The position numbers were made by a program, and so were the translations under genes. Below the pieces are notes generated by a model. The model ran no database searches. It was not told where the DNA came from and saw nothing but the letters and a program-made list of their open reading frames with translations. From an uncultured Balneolaceae bacterium (GTDB lineage Bacteria; Bacteroidota; Rhodothermia; Balneolales; Balneolaceae), in NCBI GenBank assembly GCA_938091655.1, contig CALKOA010000064.1, positions 1 to 37,061 on the forward strand: a DNA stretch of 37,061 nucleotides. The letters are read 5' to 3'. Each line of letters begins with the position of its first letter. Position 1 is the stretch's first letter. This document shows, in pieces, positions 15,698-25,409 of the stretch.

Positions 15698-16949
15698 TAG
15701 CCAATACAAGCCCACCTTGGCCTAACAAGTACGAATATTTCTGAACTTCAAGAAAAAATGCATCCCTGGCTGACTCAGCCAACGATTCCTGAGAGGGTAA
15801 CTCAACCGTGACTGAGTTAACAGGTTTGTTGTTTTTATACAATGTGTAGTGTAAATGAACCCCTGTCACCCTTCCTGTCCGTCCTACATATCCAATCACT
15901 TGACCTTGCTTTACCTGCACCCCTTTTTTTATCCCTGGGCCAAATCCATTTAGGTGTAAATAGGCTGTTTTATACATTCCATTATGCTGTATTTGAACAA
16001 TATTCCCATTGACACCTCTATACCTAGACTCAATTATTTCTCCATCACCAACCGCAACCACAGGAGTACCAAGTGGTGCTGCATAATCGGTACCCGTATG
16101 CGGTATTTTTTGCTTTAAAACAGGATGAAATCTATTGTAATTAAAACTAGAGCTTATACGCTGATTGTACTTAAATGGAGCTTTTAGTAACGCTTTTTGT
16201 ATTCCATTCCCTTCAGCGTCATAATATCCTTGTTGTTGACCATCCTCGTAATGAAAAGCTTGATAAGGTCTGTTTTGGTGTACAAATTCAGCTGCTAACA
16301 CCCTTCCTACTCCAACCACTTCCCCTTCTGATATAAATTCTTCGTAAATGGCACGAAACTTATCCCCTCGATACAACCGAAAAAAATCAATCTGCCATGC
16401 GAATAATTCACTTAGTTCCATTCCAACCCCCGAAGAATGTCCTTGCGATATTAGTGATTCATATAGTGAGGATTCAATCAATCCTTCCACCTGTCGAAAT
16501 CGAATTTCAATGGGTTTAGCAGATGCTTGAACTAAGATTCCATCAGTCAGATCGACTTTTACATACCGTATGTTTGACTCCATGATGATAAGAATGGGTG
16601 CATAGTGCGCTTCGGAAGTGCTACTATGAAGTCGATACCGATAATATATCTGATTTTCTTTAAGAAATCGGAAGCCCAAGCTTTGTTTTAATTCATTGGA
16701 TACTTCATTAATAACTTGCTGTGAAATGCCCATTTCATTCAATAGAACATACAAGCTTTGATTCGCTTGGACTTGCCCACGTTCTAAAATTCCTACATCT
16801 GAGGTGTAACCAAATCCATCGATTGGAAATTCTTCGTTGATTTCATTGAGTTTTTGTGCATCAAGTTCTGCTATTTTAGGTTGGAAGAAACAGCCAAAGG
16901 AGGCTAAGGAAGCAGATATAATCAAGAGAATTAGAAAATAATGGGACAT
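15660..16949 (-). CDS. M23-family (LytM) peptidoglycan endopeptidase
   Basis: Zinc endopeptidase predicted to cut peptidoglycan cross-links. The protein is 429 residues from ATG 16949; a TTG 12 bases upstream is possible. A hydrophobic N-terminus ends in LASFGC, which could be a weak lipobox. The middle part (about 30-270) is an OapA/opacity-like extension. The LytM domain follows: HTGTDYAAPLGTPV holds the first metal His and Asp, and VTGVHLHYTLYKN holds the HxH that completes the site. The active site therefore looks intact. It lies opposite in strand to the Bat-type genes on both sides and shares 38 bases of 3' end with the DUF58 gene. It probably acts in cell-wall growth or division. Confidence 0.9.
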   Translation of the reverse strand: MSHYFLILLIISASLASFGCFFQPKIAELDAQKLNEINEEFPIDGFGYTSDVGILERGQVQANQSLYVLLNEMGISQQVINEVSNELKQSLGFRFLKENQIYYRYRLHSSTSEAHYAPILIIMESNIRYVKVDLTDGILVQASAKPIEIRFRQVEGLIESSLYESLISQGHSSGVGMELSELFAWQIDFFRLYRGDKFRAIYEEFISEGEVVGVGRVLAAEFVHQNRPYQAFHYEDGQQQGYYDAEGNGIQKALLKAPFKYNQRISSSFNYNRFHPVLKQKIPHTGTDYAAPLGTPVVAVGDGEIIESRYRGVNGNIVQIQHNGMYKTAYLHLNGFGPGIKKGVQVKQGQVIGYVGRTGRVTGVHLHYTLYKNNKPVNSVTVELPSQESLAESARDAFFLEVQKYSYLLGQGGLVLATNIDLNDVGKNS

Positions 16950-17291
16950 ACAAAAATGCAATAGGAAGTAATAAAGATCTATGGTGCAAAATCTAACAAC
17001 ACTAAACTCTTGTTTTCATTGTTACTTAGTATATAGCACTGCATAAAACAGTTAAATGAAATACTAACAAATTACAATTCCTATCATTTCAAACAAAATA
17101 AACACCTAATTAAGTGTTATAGTTATTATTTTAGAATGCTAGAATGGTTTAGTTGTAGGTCGACCTAGTTGAAACATCTATCGTGTGTAATAATTAAACG
17201 GTAATTAGATACTACGCATGAATAGTAAAGACTCAAACTAAACGTATAGATCTTTTATGATCTGCAACCATTCGAAGGAAAGTTATTTTAA
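16950..17291. other. Non-coding region between the M23 gene and the Bat-type operon
   Basis: About 340 AT-rich bases with no supportable gene, tRNA or repeat array. It separates two divergent genes and should hold both promoters. A 12-bp perfect palindrome TAGGTCGACCTA (17156-17167) could be a dimeric-regulator site. A short inverted repeat AACAC/GTGTT (17101-17118) is nearby. A purine-rich GAAGGAAAG (near 17273-17281) makes a plausible SD for the gene starting at 17292. Confidence 0.5.
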
Positions 17292-18374
17292 ATGTACTCT
17301 AAAATATCCTTGAATACTCGTTTTTGGCGAATTACCTCACTATTTTGCTTATGCATTTTATGGGCTGACTATGGCTCTGTTTCCCTTCATGCACAAACGC
17401 AGCTTAGTACCGACAACCAAATTTCAGCACAAGCTCAACTGAAGAATGGTCCACGTATATATTCAGAGGTAGATTCTGTTCGTATCTCGACCCCATTCAA
17501 CATCGTTCTGGTTACCCCAACCAATATCGAAGATGAGATTATATTTCCAGACTCTAGTTCGTTCCCTCCCACTCTTTTTCTTTCTCAAGCCAGTTACGGG
17601 TCTTCAACTACAGAAGATAGTGTTCAGTATACATTTCAATATTTTGGAAATCAGGATTTAAGCTTGAGTGACTTACGTATATTGTACAAAGTTAATGAAG
17701 ACACCGTCACCATACCTGTTCCCACTCTTCGTTTACCTTTTAGCTCTAGACTTGAACCCATCATTTCACGTGGCGATACTCTTACACTTAATCCAATTAA
17801 GCCGAATTTTAACTTTTTTAATCCTTGGTTATTTGCTTTACTCATCGGAATCATTGCCGCATGTTTGTCCCTAATATGGTGGTGGTATAATCGTTCTAGA
17901 AATAAACATACCCTACCAGATACGCCTTCAGAATTACCTGTTTATGTATCCCCACTACAAATCCTGAAACGTGAACTACAACAAATTCAACAAGACAATT
18001 ACCCTCTAACCGATGAAGCCATTAAGATCTATTACTCAAGTATCAGTGATGCTTTCCGCAATTATTACGAAGTGCTTTATGGCTTTCCAGCCTTAGAATC
18101 CACCTCCCGTGAACTCTTAGGATTCCTCAACAAAATAGCAGAACCAAGCTCCATCATTGATATTGTAAGAAGCCTGCTAATTAGTGCAGACCAAGTCAAA
18201 TTTGCCAAATTCAAACCAACCGAGGAACAGATTCGGTTCATCTTAGAGGAGTCATTTATTTGCTTAAATTTACTCGAAGAACGCCATAAAAAGCGCCTCC
18301 AAGCACACAAAAATGAGTTTGAACAGCTTCACGGGTTCTCTGAAAATACTCAAACGGGGGACTCTTTGACATGA
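17292..18374 (+). CDS. Bat-locus membrane protein with periplasmic domain and cytoplasmic helical tail
   Basis: Protein of 360 residues, not recognised with confidence. A signal peptide (about 1-35, ending SLHAQ) leads into an extracytoplasmic beta-rich domain (about 50-170). One TM segment (about 178-198, LFALLIGIIAACLSLIWWWY) follows, then a cytoplasmic helical tail holding the segment YYEVLYGFPALESTSRELL. This layout resembles the DUF4381/BatD-like proteins placed between DUF58 and VWA genes in other bacteria. Its stop overlaps the ATG of the BatA-like gene by 4 bases (ATGA), which suggests translational coupling and a shared complex. Assignment to the Bat system rests on neighbours and topology. 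Confidence 0.75.
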   Translation: MYSKISLNTRFWRITSLFCLCILWADYGSVSLHAQTQLSTDNQISAQAQLKNGPRIYSEVDSVRISTPFNIVLVTPTNIEDEIIFPDSSSFPPTLFLSQASYGSSTTEDSVQYTFQYFGNQDLSLSDLRILYKVNEDTVTIPVPTLRLPFSSRLEPIISRGDTLTLNPIKPNFNFFNPWLFALLIGIIAACLSLIWWWYNRSRNKHTLPDTPSELPVYVSPLQILKRELQQIQQDNYPLTDEAIKIYYSSISDAFRNYYEVLYGFPALESTSRELLGFLNKIAEPSSIIDIVRSLLISADQVKFAKFKPTEEQIRFILEESFICLNLLEERHKKRLQAHKNEFEQLHGFSENTQTGDSLT

Positions 18375-19369
18375 TAGAATTTGCGAATCCAATATGGCTT
18401 TGGGCCTACTTAATTATCCCTTTGGTTATCAGCATTCATGTTTTTCGTTTTATTCGTAAAAAACACCCTGCACTGTTATTTTCAGAAACTGCATCCTTTA
18501 AACAACTACCAGGTAATAACAAGCAACATCTGCATTGGTTAGATTTGTTGCTCTTTATACTTGGCCTTGCTTGCTTAATATACGCCTTAGCTCGACCACA
18601 GGAACAATTAACTACGGTAGAACGCAATGCAGAGGGTATCGATATTGTATTGGCATTAGATATTTCTTCGTCAATGAAAGCGGAAGATTTAAAACCCAAT
18701 CGATTCGAAGCTGCCAGGGAGGTTGCTAAAGAATTCATTGATCAGCGTATTTCAGATCGCATTGGTTTGGTTTCATTTGCCATGCAAAGTTTCACTGTAT
18801 GCCCCCCAACACTTGACTATCGACTTCTAAAAGAATTGATTAATGAGGTTGAAATGGGTGTAATACAAGACGGTACTGCCATTGGAATGGGTATTGCAAC
18901 CTCTGTGAATAGACTAAAAGATAGTGAAGCCAAAAGTAAAGTCATTATTCTACTCACCGATGGGCAAAACAATGCCGGGGAAATTGATCCGGTAACCGCT
19001 GCAGATCTTGCTTTAGCCTATGATATTAAAATATACACAATTGGAGCAGGAACGCGAGGAACCGCTCCTTATCCTGTTGATGATCCTATTTTCGGTCGTA
19101 GATATCGTAATATTCAGGTAGATATTGATGAAGACATGTTGGAACGTGTTGCTGAGTTAACTGGCGGAAAGTATTTCAGAGCGACCGATTCTCAGGAACT
19201 ACTAAGAATTTATCAAGAAATAGATACCCTCGAACGTACAAAAGTTGAAGAAATTATTTACACAGATTATACCGACCTCTACCCCATTTACTTAGCATTA
19301 AGCCTTTTATTCATGGCTAGCCACTTTCTTCTAAGACAGCTTGTTCTGAGGTCAATAGTTGAGGTCTAG
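18371..19369 (+). CDS. batA: BatA-like VWA-domain membrane protein
   Basis: Inner-membrane protein of 332 residues with a VWA domain. Two TM helices lie at the N-terminus (about 10-26 and 56-74) and one near the C-terminus (about 305-325). The VWA domain between them has the complete metal-ion-dependent adhesion site: DISSS (D97, S99, S101), a Thr in QDGTAIGMG and Asp in LLTDGQNN. The GTRGTAPYPVDDP segment is typical of BatA-type proteins. It overlaps the preceding gene by 4 bases and precedes mfd by 2 bases. BatA proteins have been linked to oxygen tolerance in Bacteroides, but the molecular role is not established. Identity by family is firm; the BatA name is by resemblance. Confidence 0.88.
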   Translation: MIEFANPIWLWAYLIIPLVISIHVFRFIRKKHPALLFSETASFKQLPGNNKQHLHWLDLLLFILGLACLIYALARPQEQLTTVERNAEGIDIVLALDISSSMKAEDLKPNRFEAAREVAKEFIDQRISDRIGLVSFAMQSFTVCPPTLDYRLLKELINEVEMGVIQDGTAIGMGIATSVNRLKDSEAKSKVIILLTDGQNNAGEIDPVTAADLALAYDIKIYTIGAGTRGTAPYPVDDPIFGRRYRNIQVDIDEDMLERVAELTGGKYFRATDSQELLRIYQEIDTLERTKVEEIIYTDYTDLYPIYLALSLLFMASHFLLRQLVLRSIVEV

Positions 19370-19371
19370 AA

Positions 19372-22300
19372 ATGAGTAATAACGCTACGTTGAGTCTTTT
19401 GAAAGAGATTATCCAACATCCCACCTTTCAAGAGTACTACCGGATTATCAAAGAATCAACGTCTGAGTATTCTGATTTGGAAAGGCCAATCACAATAGAG
19501 TTGAAACAAGCAGTAGGCTCTATACTTTCCTTTTTAATGGCAGGACTAGATCATTCAGTGCCATTGATATACATTTGTGAAAACGATGAAGAAATGAGGG
19601 TTGTAGAGAGCGACTTGTTTGAATTAGGGGTAGAAAAAGTACATAGCTTTCCATCTCTTCAACGAAGGCCTTATGATCAAGGCGCTATTGTTGATGCAAG
19701 TGCAATTGTTCAACGGACCGAAGTACTGCAAAAAATTACTGAAGGCGATGCCTCTATCATCCTCTGTTCAGCAGAAGGACTTTTTGACTTTGTACAGGAT
19801 CCTGAAGCCTTTCAATCTGCTAAGCTCGAACTCGAAAGATCGCAGGAATATGAGTTTAAAGATATTCAGGAACATTTAGCACTACACGGATATCAAAATG
19901 TACGCTTTGTTGATGAGCCTGGTGAAATGGCCATTCGTGGTGGTATATTAGATATTTATCCCTATTCGGGTGAATATCCAATCCGCATTGAATTCTTCGG
20001 TAATGAGATCGAAAGCATACGTGAATTTGATGCCGATTCTCAACGCTCAGTAGCCTTTCTAGACCGAGTTTCAATTGTACCTGATATTTCTAACGTACAG
20101 CAGGAAAGTCTAAAAAGTTTTTTGCATTTCCTGCCTGAAAAAGTGCATTTCGTTATAAAGGACGAGTCTCTAATTACGAGTCGACTCACGACACTTTACG
20201 ATGACGCTCTTGACCGTTTCAACTCAAATGACCATGAGATATCTCCAAATAACCTGTTTCTAAAGGCAGAATCATTCAAAGAAAATTTACATCAAAAAGC
20301 CATTACACTGTCTTATACAGGTTTTAACAAAGTTACAGATTATCACCATATTCTGTCTTTTGGTGCACGCCCTCAACCCGATTTTAACGGAATTGTGAAG
20401 CAGGTCATAGAGGATATCGAGCGACAATCTATACATGAATTCACCACCCATATTTGTTGTGATAATCAAGGACAAGTCGAACGATTCGAAGAATTATTAC
20501 CTGCAACAAGTCCAAGCCATACTTATGCCTTGTATAGTCAGTCCTTGAGTAAAGGTTTTATTTTGGATAAGCTAAAAATTGCCGTTTATACCGACCATCA
20601 AATATTTAACCGGTATCATCGACCCAAAATCAAAAAAAGAAGATACTCCGGTGGCATTTCGTTCAAAGAAATCTACGATCTGAACCTAGGTGATTATGTA
20701 GTACATGTAGATTATGGAATTGGAAAGTTCTCAGGCTTTAAGAAAATTGAGGTAAAAGGAGTACTTCAAGAAGTAGTCGTAGTACAATATCAAGAAGATT
20801 CTACCCTATATGTGAATCTTAGTAGCTTACATAAGCTTCAAAAATACTCCGCAAAAGAAGGTATGGCTCCTAGGATTACTAAACTGGGATCGGGTGAATG
20901 GGCACGTAAGAAAGCACAAACAAGAAAAAAGGTTAAGGATATTGCTCGTGAACTCATTGAGTTATATGCCAAGAGAAAACTGCAAAAAGCGTATGCTTAT
21001 TCGGCTGATAATGCGTGGCAAGTTGAAATGGAAGCTCGCTTTGAATTTGAGGAAACCCAAGACCAAGACACGGCCATAAAAGCAGTCAAAGAAGACATGA
21101 TGAATGAACAACCAATGGATCGTTTGGTCTGTGGTGATGTTGGCTTTGGAAAAACAGAAGTAGCTATCCGCTCTGCGTTTAAAGCTGTTATGGATAATAA
21201 GCAGGTTGCTGTACTCGTGCCTACCACTCTATTAGCCGATCAGCATCTAAAAACATTTAGTAAAAGAATGAATGACTTCCCTGTTAAGGTGGAGGCATTA
21301 TCGAGGTTTAAGAGTACTAAAGAACAAAAAGATATACTCAAAGGGGTGAGTACAGGTGATGTAGATATTCTAATCGGCACCCATAGAATACTATCCAAAG
21401 ATATCTCATTCAAAGATTTAGGATTAATAATCATTGATGAGGAACAACGATTTGGAGTATCAGCAAAGGAGAAATTAAAAGCTTTAAAAGCTTCTGTTGA
21501 TGTACTTACACTCACAGCAACTCCTATTCCAAGAACCTTACAGTTCTCCCTTATGGGTGCAAGGGATTTGAGTATTATAACAACCCCACCACCCAATAGA
21601 CGTCCGGTTCAAACCGAAATCCATTCCTTTGATGAAGCACTTATCAGAGATGCTCTAGTACAAGAAATTTCTCGTGGTGGTCAAGCTTTTTTTATTCACA
21701 ATCGAGTAAGTAATATCGAAGAAATGGCACAGATGATCCATTCGTTAGTCCCCGAAATTAGAGTCCAGTATGCTCACGGACAAATGAAAGCATCTGAATT
21801 GGAAAAAATAATTCAAGATTTTTACCGGCATCGATTCGATGTATTAATCTCTACCAATATTGTAGAAAATGGTATTGACATCAGCAATGCTAATACCATA
21901 ATTATTAATGATGCCGACCGTTTTGGACTAGCCGAATTACATCAACTACGTGGTAGAGTGGGCCGATCTAATCGTAAAGCTTTCTGCTATTTAATTACGC
22001 GGCCAATTGACCAACTAACCCCAGAGGCTCGTAAAAGGCTTATTGCTCTCGAAGAGTTTTCAGATTTAGGGTCAGGATTTAATATTGCCATGCGTGATCT
22101 TGATATCAGAGGCGCAGGAGATATACTCGGTGGAGAACAAAGTGGGTTCATCAATGATATTGGCTTTGAATTATATACCAAAATTTTAGATGAAGCCGTG
22201 CAGGAAGTGAAAGAAAATGAATTCAGCCATCTATTTGAGGGTGGTGAGAAAAAAATAGCCACACCAGAGACACAAATAGAAATGGATGAATCGGCATTAC

Positions 22301-22731
22301 TGCCACAACAGTATGTAACCGACAATGTGGAACGTTTAAATCTCTACCGTAAATTAGCTAAAGCGAACACAGTCGAAGAGATTGAAGATTGGAAATCGGA
22401 AGTTGAAGACAGATTTGGCCCATTTCCTATCGAAGCGAATCGATTATGGCAAAGTAAAAAACTACAATATTATGCTTCCAGCTTATATTTTGTGAAGGTA
22501 ACCGTACGAGTGGGTAAAATGTGGTGTATGTGTCCAAAAGTAAAAAGCGAACTTGGCCGATCTTATTATGATGCCCCATTATTTACCAACATACTAAATC
22601 ATATAAAGAAGGTGTTCGGTGATAACCATACCATCATTCAAAAAGATGATGCCATACGGTTTATGTTCGAGGATGTTGATAATTTATCCGATGCTATCGC
22701 TATCCTTAAAAAAATACAAGAGAGTCCATAA
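19372..22731 (+). CDS. mfd: Transcription-repair coupling factor Mfd
   Basis: Mfd removes RNA polymerase stalled at DNA damage and recruits UvrA. The 1119-residue protein has the full domain order: UvrB-like N-terminal module (to about 330), a linker, the RNA-polymerase-interacting CarD-like domain (about 436-500, LGDYVVHVDYGIGKF), and the RecG-like translocase. The translocase has Walker A GDVGFGKTE (about 587), DEEQ box (about 687), TATPIPRTL, and the QLRGRVGRS motif. A C-terminal TRCF domain ends the protein. The start ATG is 2 bp after the batA stop and its stop is 2 bp before the next gene, so it lies in a tight run of four genes. Length matches the family. Confidence 0.97.
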   Translation: MSNNATLSLLKEIIQHPTFQEYYRIIKESTSEYSDLERPITIELKQAVGSILSFLMAGLDHSVPLIYICENDEEMRVVESDLFELGVEKVHSFPSLQRRPYDQGAIVDASAIVQRTEVLQKITEGDASIILCSAEGLFDFVQDPEAFQSAKLELERSQEYEFKDIQEHLALHGYQNVRFVDEPGEMAIRGGILDIYPYSGEYPIRIEFFGNEIESIREFDADSQRSVAFLDRVSIVPDISNVQQESLKSFLHFLPEKVHFVIKDESLITSRLTTLYDDALDRFNSNDHEISPNNLFLKAESFKENLHQKAITLSYTGFNKVTDYHHILSFGARPQPDFNGIVKQVIEDIERQSIHEFTTHICCDNQGQVERFEELLPATSPSHTYALYSQSLSKGFILDKLKIAVYTDHQIFNRYHRPKIKKRRYSGGISFKEIYDLNLGDYVVHVDYGIGKFSGFKKIEVKGVLQEVVVVQYQEDSTLYVNLSSLHKLQKYSAKEGMAPRITKLGSGEWARKKAQTRKKVKDIARELIELYAKRKLQKAYAYSADNAWQVEMEARFEFEETQDQDTAIKAVKEDMMNEQPMDRLVCGDVGFGKTEVAIRSAFKAVMDNKQVAVLVPTTLLADQHLKTFSKRMNDFPVKVEALSRFKSTKEQKDILKGVSTGDVDILIGTHRILSKDISFKDLGLIIIDEEQRFGVSAKEKLKALKASVDVLTLTATPIPRTLQFSLMGARDLSIITTPPPNRRPVQTEIHSFDEALIRDALVQEISRGGQAFFIHNRVSNIEEMAQMIHSLVPEIRVQYAHGQMKASELEKIIQDFYRHRFDVLISTNIVENGIDISNANTIIINDADRFGLAELHQLRGRVGRSNRKAFCYLITRPIDQLTPEARKRLIALEEFSDLGSGFNIAMRDLDIRGAGDILGGEQSGFINDIGFELYTKILDEAVQEVKENEFSHLFEGGEKKIATPETQIEMDESALLPQQYVTDNVERLNLYRKLAKANTVEEIEDWKSEVEDRFGPFPIEANRLWQSKKLQYYASSLYFVKVTVRVGKMWCMCPKVKSELGRSYYDAPLFTNILNHIKKVFGDNHTIIQKDDAIRFMFEDVDNLSDAIAILKKIQESP

Positions 22732-22733
22732 CT

Positions 22734-23804
22734 ATGTTGGGGATAAAAGAAGCAGTAGAGCGTCTGAATTCAGGTGGCGTAGTAGCTATTCCCACAGAAA
22801 CCGTTTACGGACTTGCAGCTAAAGTAACCAATTTACAGGCAATACAAGAAGTATTTACTCTTAAACGGCGTCCTTCTGACAATCCTCTCATTGTCCATAT
22901 TAGTTCACTTGAACAGTTAAGTGAAATATCCAAACCACTGACAGAATTAGAGTTAAGTATTATCAATAAATTTTGGCCAGGGCCACTTACTTTAATTCTT
23001 CGACGAAAAAAAAAGGTGCTCGACGCGGTTACAGCTGGTTTAGAAACCGTTGCTGTGCGGATGCCTAATCATAGTATCTGCTTGGATTTATTACAAAGAA
23101 CCGGGCCACTTGTTGCCCCGAGTGCCAATTTATCAGGTACTCCTAGCCCAACGAAAAAAGAACATGTACAGAACGATTTCGGACCATCATTTCCGATACT
23201 TGATGGAGGGGCATGCACCATAGGGCTTGAGTCTACCGTGATTACTTGTCGCAGCGACTACCTCTCGACAACAATAAAAAATGAGTCGGTTTATACCAAA
23301 ACGCCATCTCATAGCGATATAATTATCTACCGTCCTGGAGCTATAAGCGAACAGTTATTATCTGAATTTGGCTCCGTTCACTATTATTCTGCAAGCCAGG
23401 CTGAGCAAGATTACCCTCGTTCAAAACCAATTTTACCTAGTCCCGGGCTTAAATACCGGCATTACGCACCTAAAGCTAAGGTACAATGGCTCTCGTCTTT
23501 TGATCTGCTGAGGGCGGTAACAGAAACAAGTATTGTTTTACTTTTAGACAAGAATCAAGTTGTTAATCAGGCTCAAGCTGTAGAAGGTAGTATTTCTTCC
23601 CAAGAATTAGTCCAAAGCTGCAACTTAGTGGAATGTGAAGGCAGCTGGGAACGTTTTGGGCAATTGCTGTATGACACCTTTAGAGTAGCCGATATAGAAA
23701 ATTATACACATGTTTTCGTGCAAGATATTCGTCAATCGACTGCCAGGTCTAGCTTAAAAGATGCTATTATTAATAGAATTGAGAAAGCTATTAGTGGACA
23801 GTAA
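22734..23804 (+). CDS. sua5: L-threonylcarbamoyladenylate synthase (Sua5/TsaC type, YrdC plus Sua5 domain)
   Basis: Makes threonylcarbamoyl-AMP from threonine, bicarbonate and ATP, the first step of t6A modification at tRNA position 37. The 356-residue protein has the YrdC domain (about 1-200) with GGVVAIPTETVYGLAA, KRRPSDNPLIVH and PLVAPSANLSGTPSPT. PSPGLKYRHYAPKA opens the C-terminal Sua5 domain (about 230-356). It is therefore the long Sua5 form, not the short TsaC. It follows mfd by 2 bp. Its end overlaps the convergent M42 peptidase gene by 14 bases. Identity is secure. Confidence 0.94.
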   Translation: MLGIKEAVERLNSGGVVAIPTETVYGLAAKVTNLQAIQEVFTLKRRPSDNPLIVHISSLEQLSEISKPLTELELSIINKFWPGPLTLILRRKKKVLDAVTAGLETVAVRMPNHSICLDLLQRTGPLVAPSANLSGTPSPTKKEHVQNDFGPSFPILDGGACTIGLESTVITCRSDYLSTTIKNESVYTKTPSHSDIIIYRPGAISEQLLSEFGSVHYYSASQAEQDYPRSKPILPSPGLKYRHYAPKAKVQWLSSFDLLRAVTETSIVLLLDKNQVVNQAQAVEGSISSQELVQSCNLVECEGSWERFGQLLYDTFRVADIENYTHVFVQDIRQSTARSSLKDAIINRIEKAISGQ

Positions 23805-24867
23805 AACGCTGAGCAGCCTTTAAGCCCAATACAGACTCATACATAAGCTGTATTAGTGCATCAACATCTTGCATAGAACATATCTCAACCGGTGAATGCA
23901 TATAACGCAATGGTAGTGAAATTAATGCAGAAGGTATGCCTGTTTTTTGGTAAAAAATACTATCTGTGTCAGTACCAGTTCTCACACTCGTTGCCTCATG
24001 TTGAACTTGAATAGTGTGTTTTTTAGCAATTTCCTCGAGATAACGAACCACACTTGGATGATTTGCTCCACCGTGCTGTATACTAGGACCATGGCATAAC
24101 TTAACGGTTCCATGTTCTTTCTGGTCTATACCTGGGGAATCTGTAGCGTGGGTAACATCAGTTACAAGGGCTAAATCTGGGTCTAAACGATAGCTCATCA
24201 TCCGAGCTCCAAAGCCCCCTACTTCCTCCTGAACAGAATTAACTGCAGCTACATTTACCTGCAAATCTTTGGACACACTCTTGAGCATTCGCAACACCTG
24301 CGCAATGATATATCCGCCAATTCTATTATCAAGTGCTCTTGCAGTGAGAATGTGATCGTTTAAATATTCGAAGTTGTCCTCATAGGTAATTGGGTCTCCC
24401 ACTTGAACTAATTCAAGGGCTTCTTCTTTAGAGCTAACACCAATATCGATATAAATATCTTTCCAAGCAGGTTCTTTACCACCACCATTTTTTTGATCTT
24501 GTAAGTGTATGGCAGTATTACCAGCTACTCCAACAACTTTTGCATTTCGATTATGAATGATTACTTTTTTTGCTCTAGCGATTGTCGAATCGCTGCCTCC
24601 TAATTTATTCACATACACAAAGCCTTGCTCCGTAATATGCTGAACAACCATTCCAATCTCATCACAATGGGCCTCAATTAGCACGGTTGGCGCGTCTTTA
24701 TCCGTTAAAATTTTGGCGGCACAAGACCCATAAGCGTCAGTAATAACCTCATCGGAAAATTCTTCTACATACTCCTTCCAAACTCTCACGCCAGCTGCTT
24801 CATAACCGGTTGGACTTGGAGTGGTTAACAAGGATTCTAAAAATTCGGGTGCCGATGGTATAATCAT
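23791..24867 (-). CDS. M42-family metalloaminopeptidase (glutamyl aminopeptidase / FrvX type)
   Basis: Cytosolic di-zinc aminopeptidase of 358 residues; the family forms large tetrahedral oligomers that finish off peptides. Ligands and catalytic residues are all visible: H67 (IEAHCDEIG), bridging D180 (ARALDNRIGG), catalytic E214 and E215 (SVQEEVGGFGA), D237 (VTDVTHA) and H324 (RYMHSPVE). SPTGYE near residue 17 is also typical. No signal peptide. It shares 14 bases of 3' end with the Sua5 gene and is divergent from the thioesterase gene across 93 bp. Substrate preference (Glu, Lys or Leu) cannot be told. Confidence 0.92.
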   Translation of the reverse strand: MIIPSAPEFLESLLTTPSPTGYEAAGVRVWKEYVEEFSDEVITDAYGSCAAKILTDKDAPTVLIEAHCDEIGMVVQHITEQGFVYVNKLGGSDSTIARAKKVIIHNRNAKVVGVAGNTAIHLQDQKNGGGKEPAWKDIYIDIGVSSKEEALELVQVGDPITYEDNFEYLNDHILTARALDNRIGGYIIAQVLRMLKSVSKDLQVNVAAVNSVQEEVGGFGARMMSYRLDPDLALVTDVTHATDSPGIDQKEHGTVKLCHGPSIQHGGANHPSVVRYLEEIAKKHTIQVQHEATSVRTGTDTDSIFYQKTGIPSALISLPLRYMHSPVEICSMQDVDALIQLMYESVLGLKAAQRFTVH

Positions 24868-24960
24868 TTGTGATAAAATTGGGTTACCTTTACTAGGTGT
24901 TTTATATTTCTAATATACGTATTTCAGCTCCTTCTATGTAAGTATAATTCCTCAATATTT

Positions 24961-25404
24961 ATGGTACCTAAACAATACACACCTGATTATTTTCCACATT
25001 GGACAGAAGTATCAGTACGTTTTAATGATATGGACTCCTTATCTCATGTCAATAACGCTTTATTCAACAGCTATTTCGAAGAAGCCAGAATACAGGTAGT
25101 TCAAGAAATACCCGAATGGATAGAAGATTTAGAAAGAAAACGAAGCTTTGTGCTACGAAAATCAACCATTGAGTACCTCGCCCCCATTCTTTATCCCGAT
25201 ACGTTACTCATTGGTAGCGGTTTATTACGGGTTGATGCAGCCCGAGTCTATGCCTTACAAGCAGTCTACAGTTCCAATACGAATAAATTATGTTCTACCG
25301 CTGAAACAATGGGAGTTTGGTTCGACTTACAAGCTCAACGCCCTACTCGTATTCCTGCTTCCGATGTGCTTTCCAACTATTTATTATCTTCCAATCCTAG
25401 TTAG
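24961..25404 (+). CDS. Acyl-CoA thioesterase of the 4HBT/YbgC hotdog family
   Basis: Hotdog-fold protein of 147 residues. RFNDMDSLSHVNNALFNSYF (20-39) holds the 4HBT hallmark: Asp at the place of the catalytic Asp, followed by HVNN and a Tyr. Members hydrolyse acyl-CoA or acyl-ACP thioesters in the cytosol; some belong to the Tol-Pal neighbourhood, which is not seen here. It precedes the HD-domain gene by 5 bp and probably shares its mRNA. The substrate chain length is unknown. Confidence 0.87.
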   Translation: MVPKQYTPDYFPHWTEVSVRFNDMDSLSHVNNALFNSYFEEARIQVVQEIPEWIEDLERKRSFVLRKSTIEYLAPILYPDTLLIGSGLLRVDAARVYALQAVYSSNTNKLCSTAETMGVWFDLQAQRPTRIPASDVLSNYLLSSNPS

Positions 25405-25409
25405 GTATT

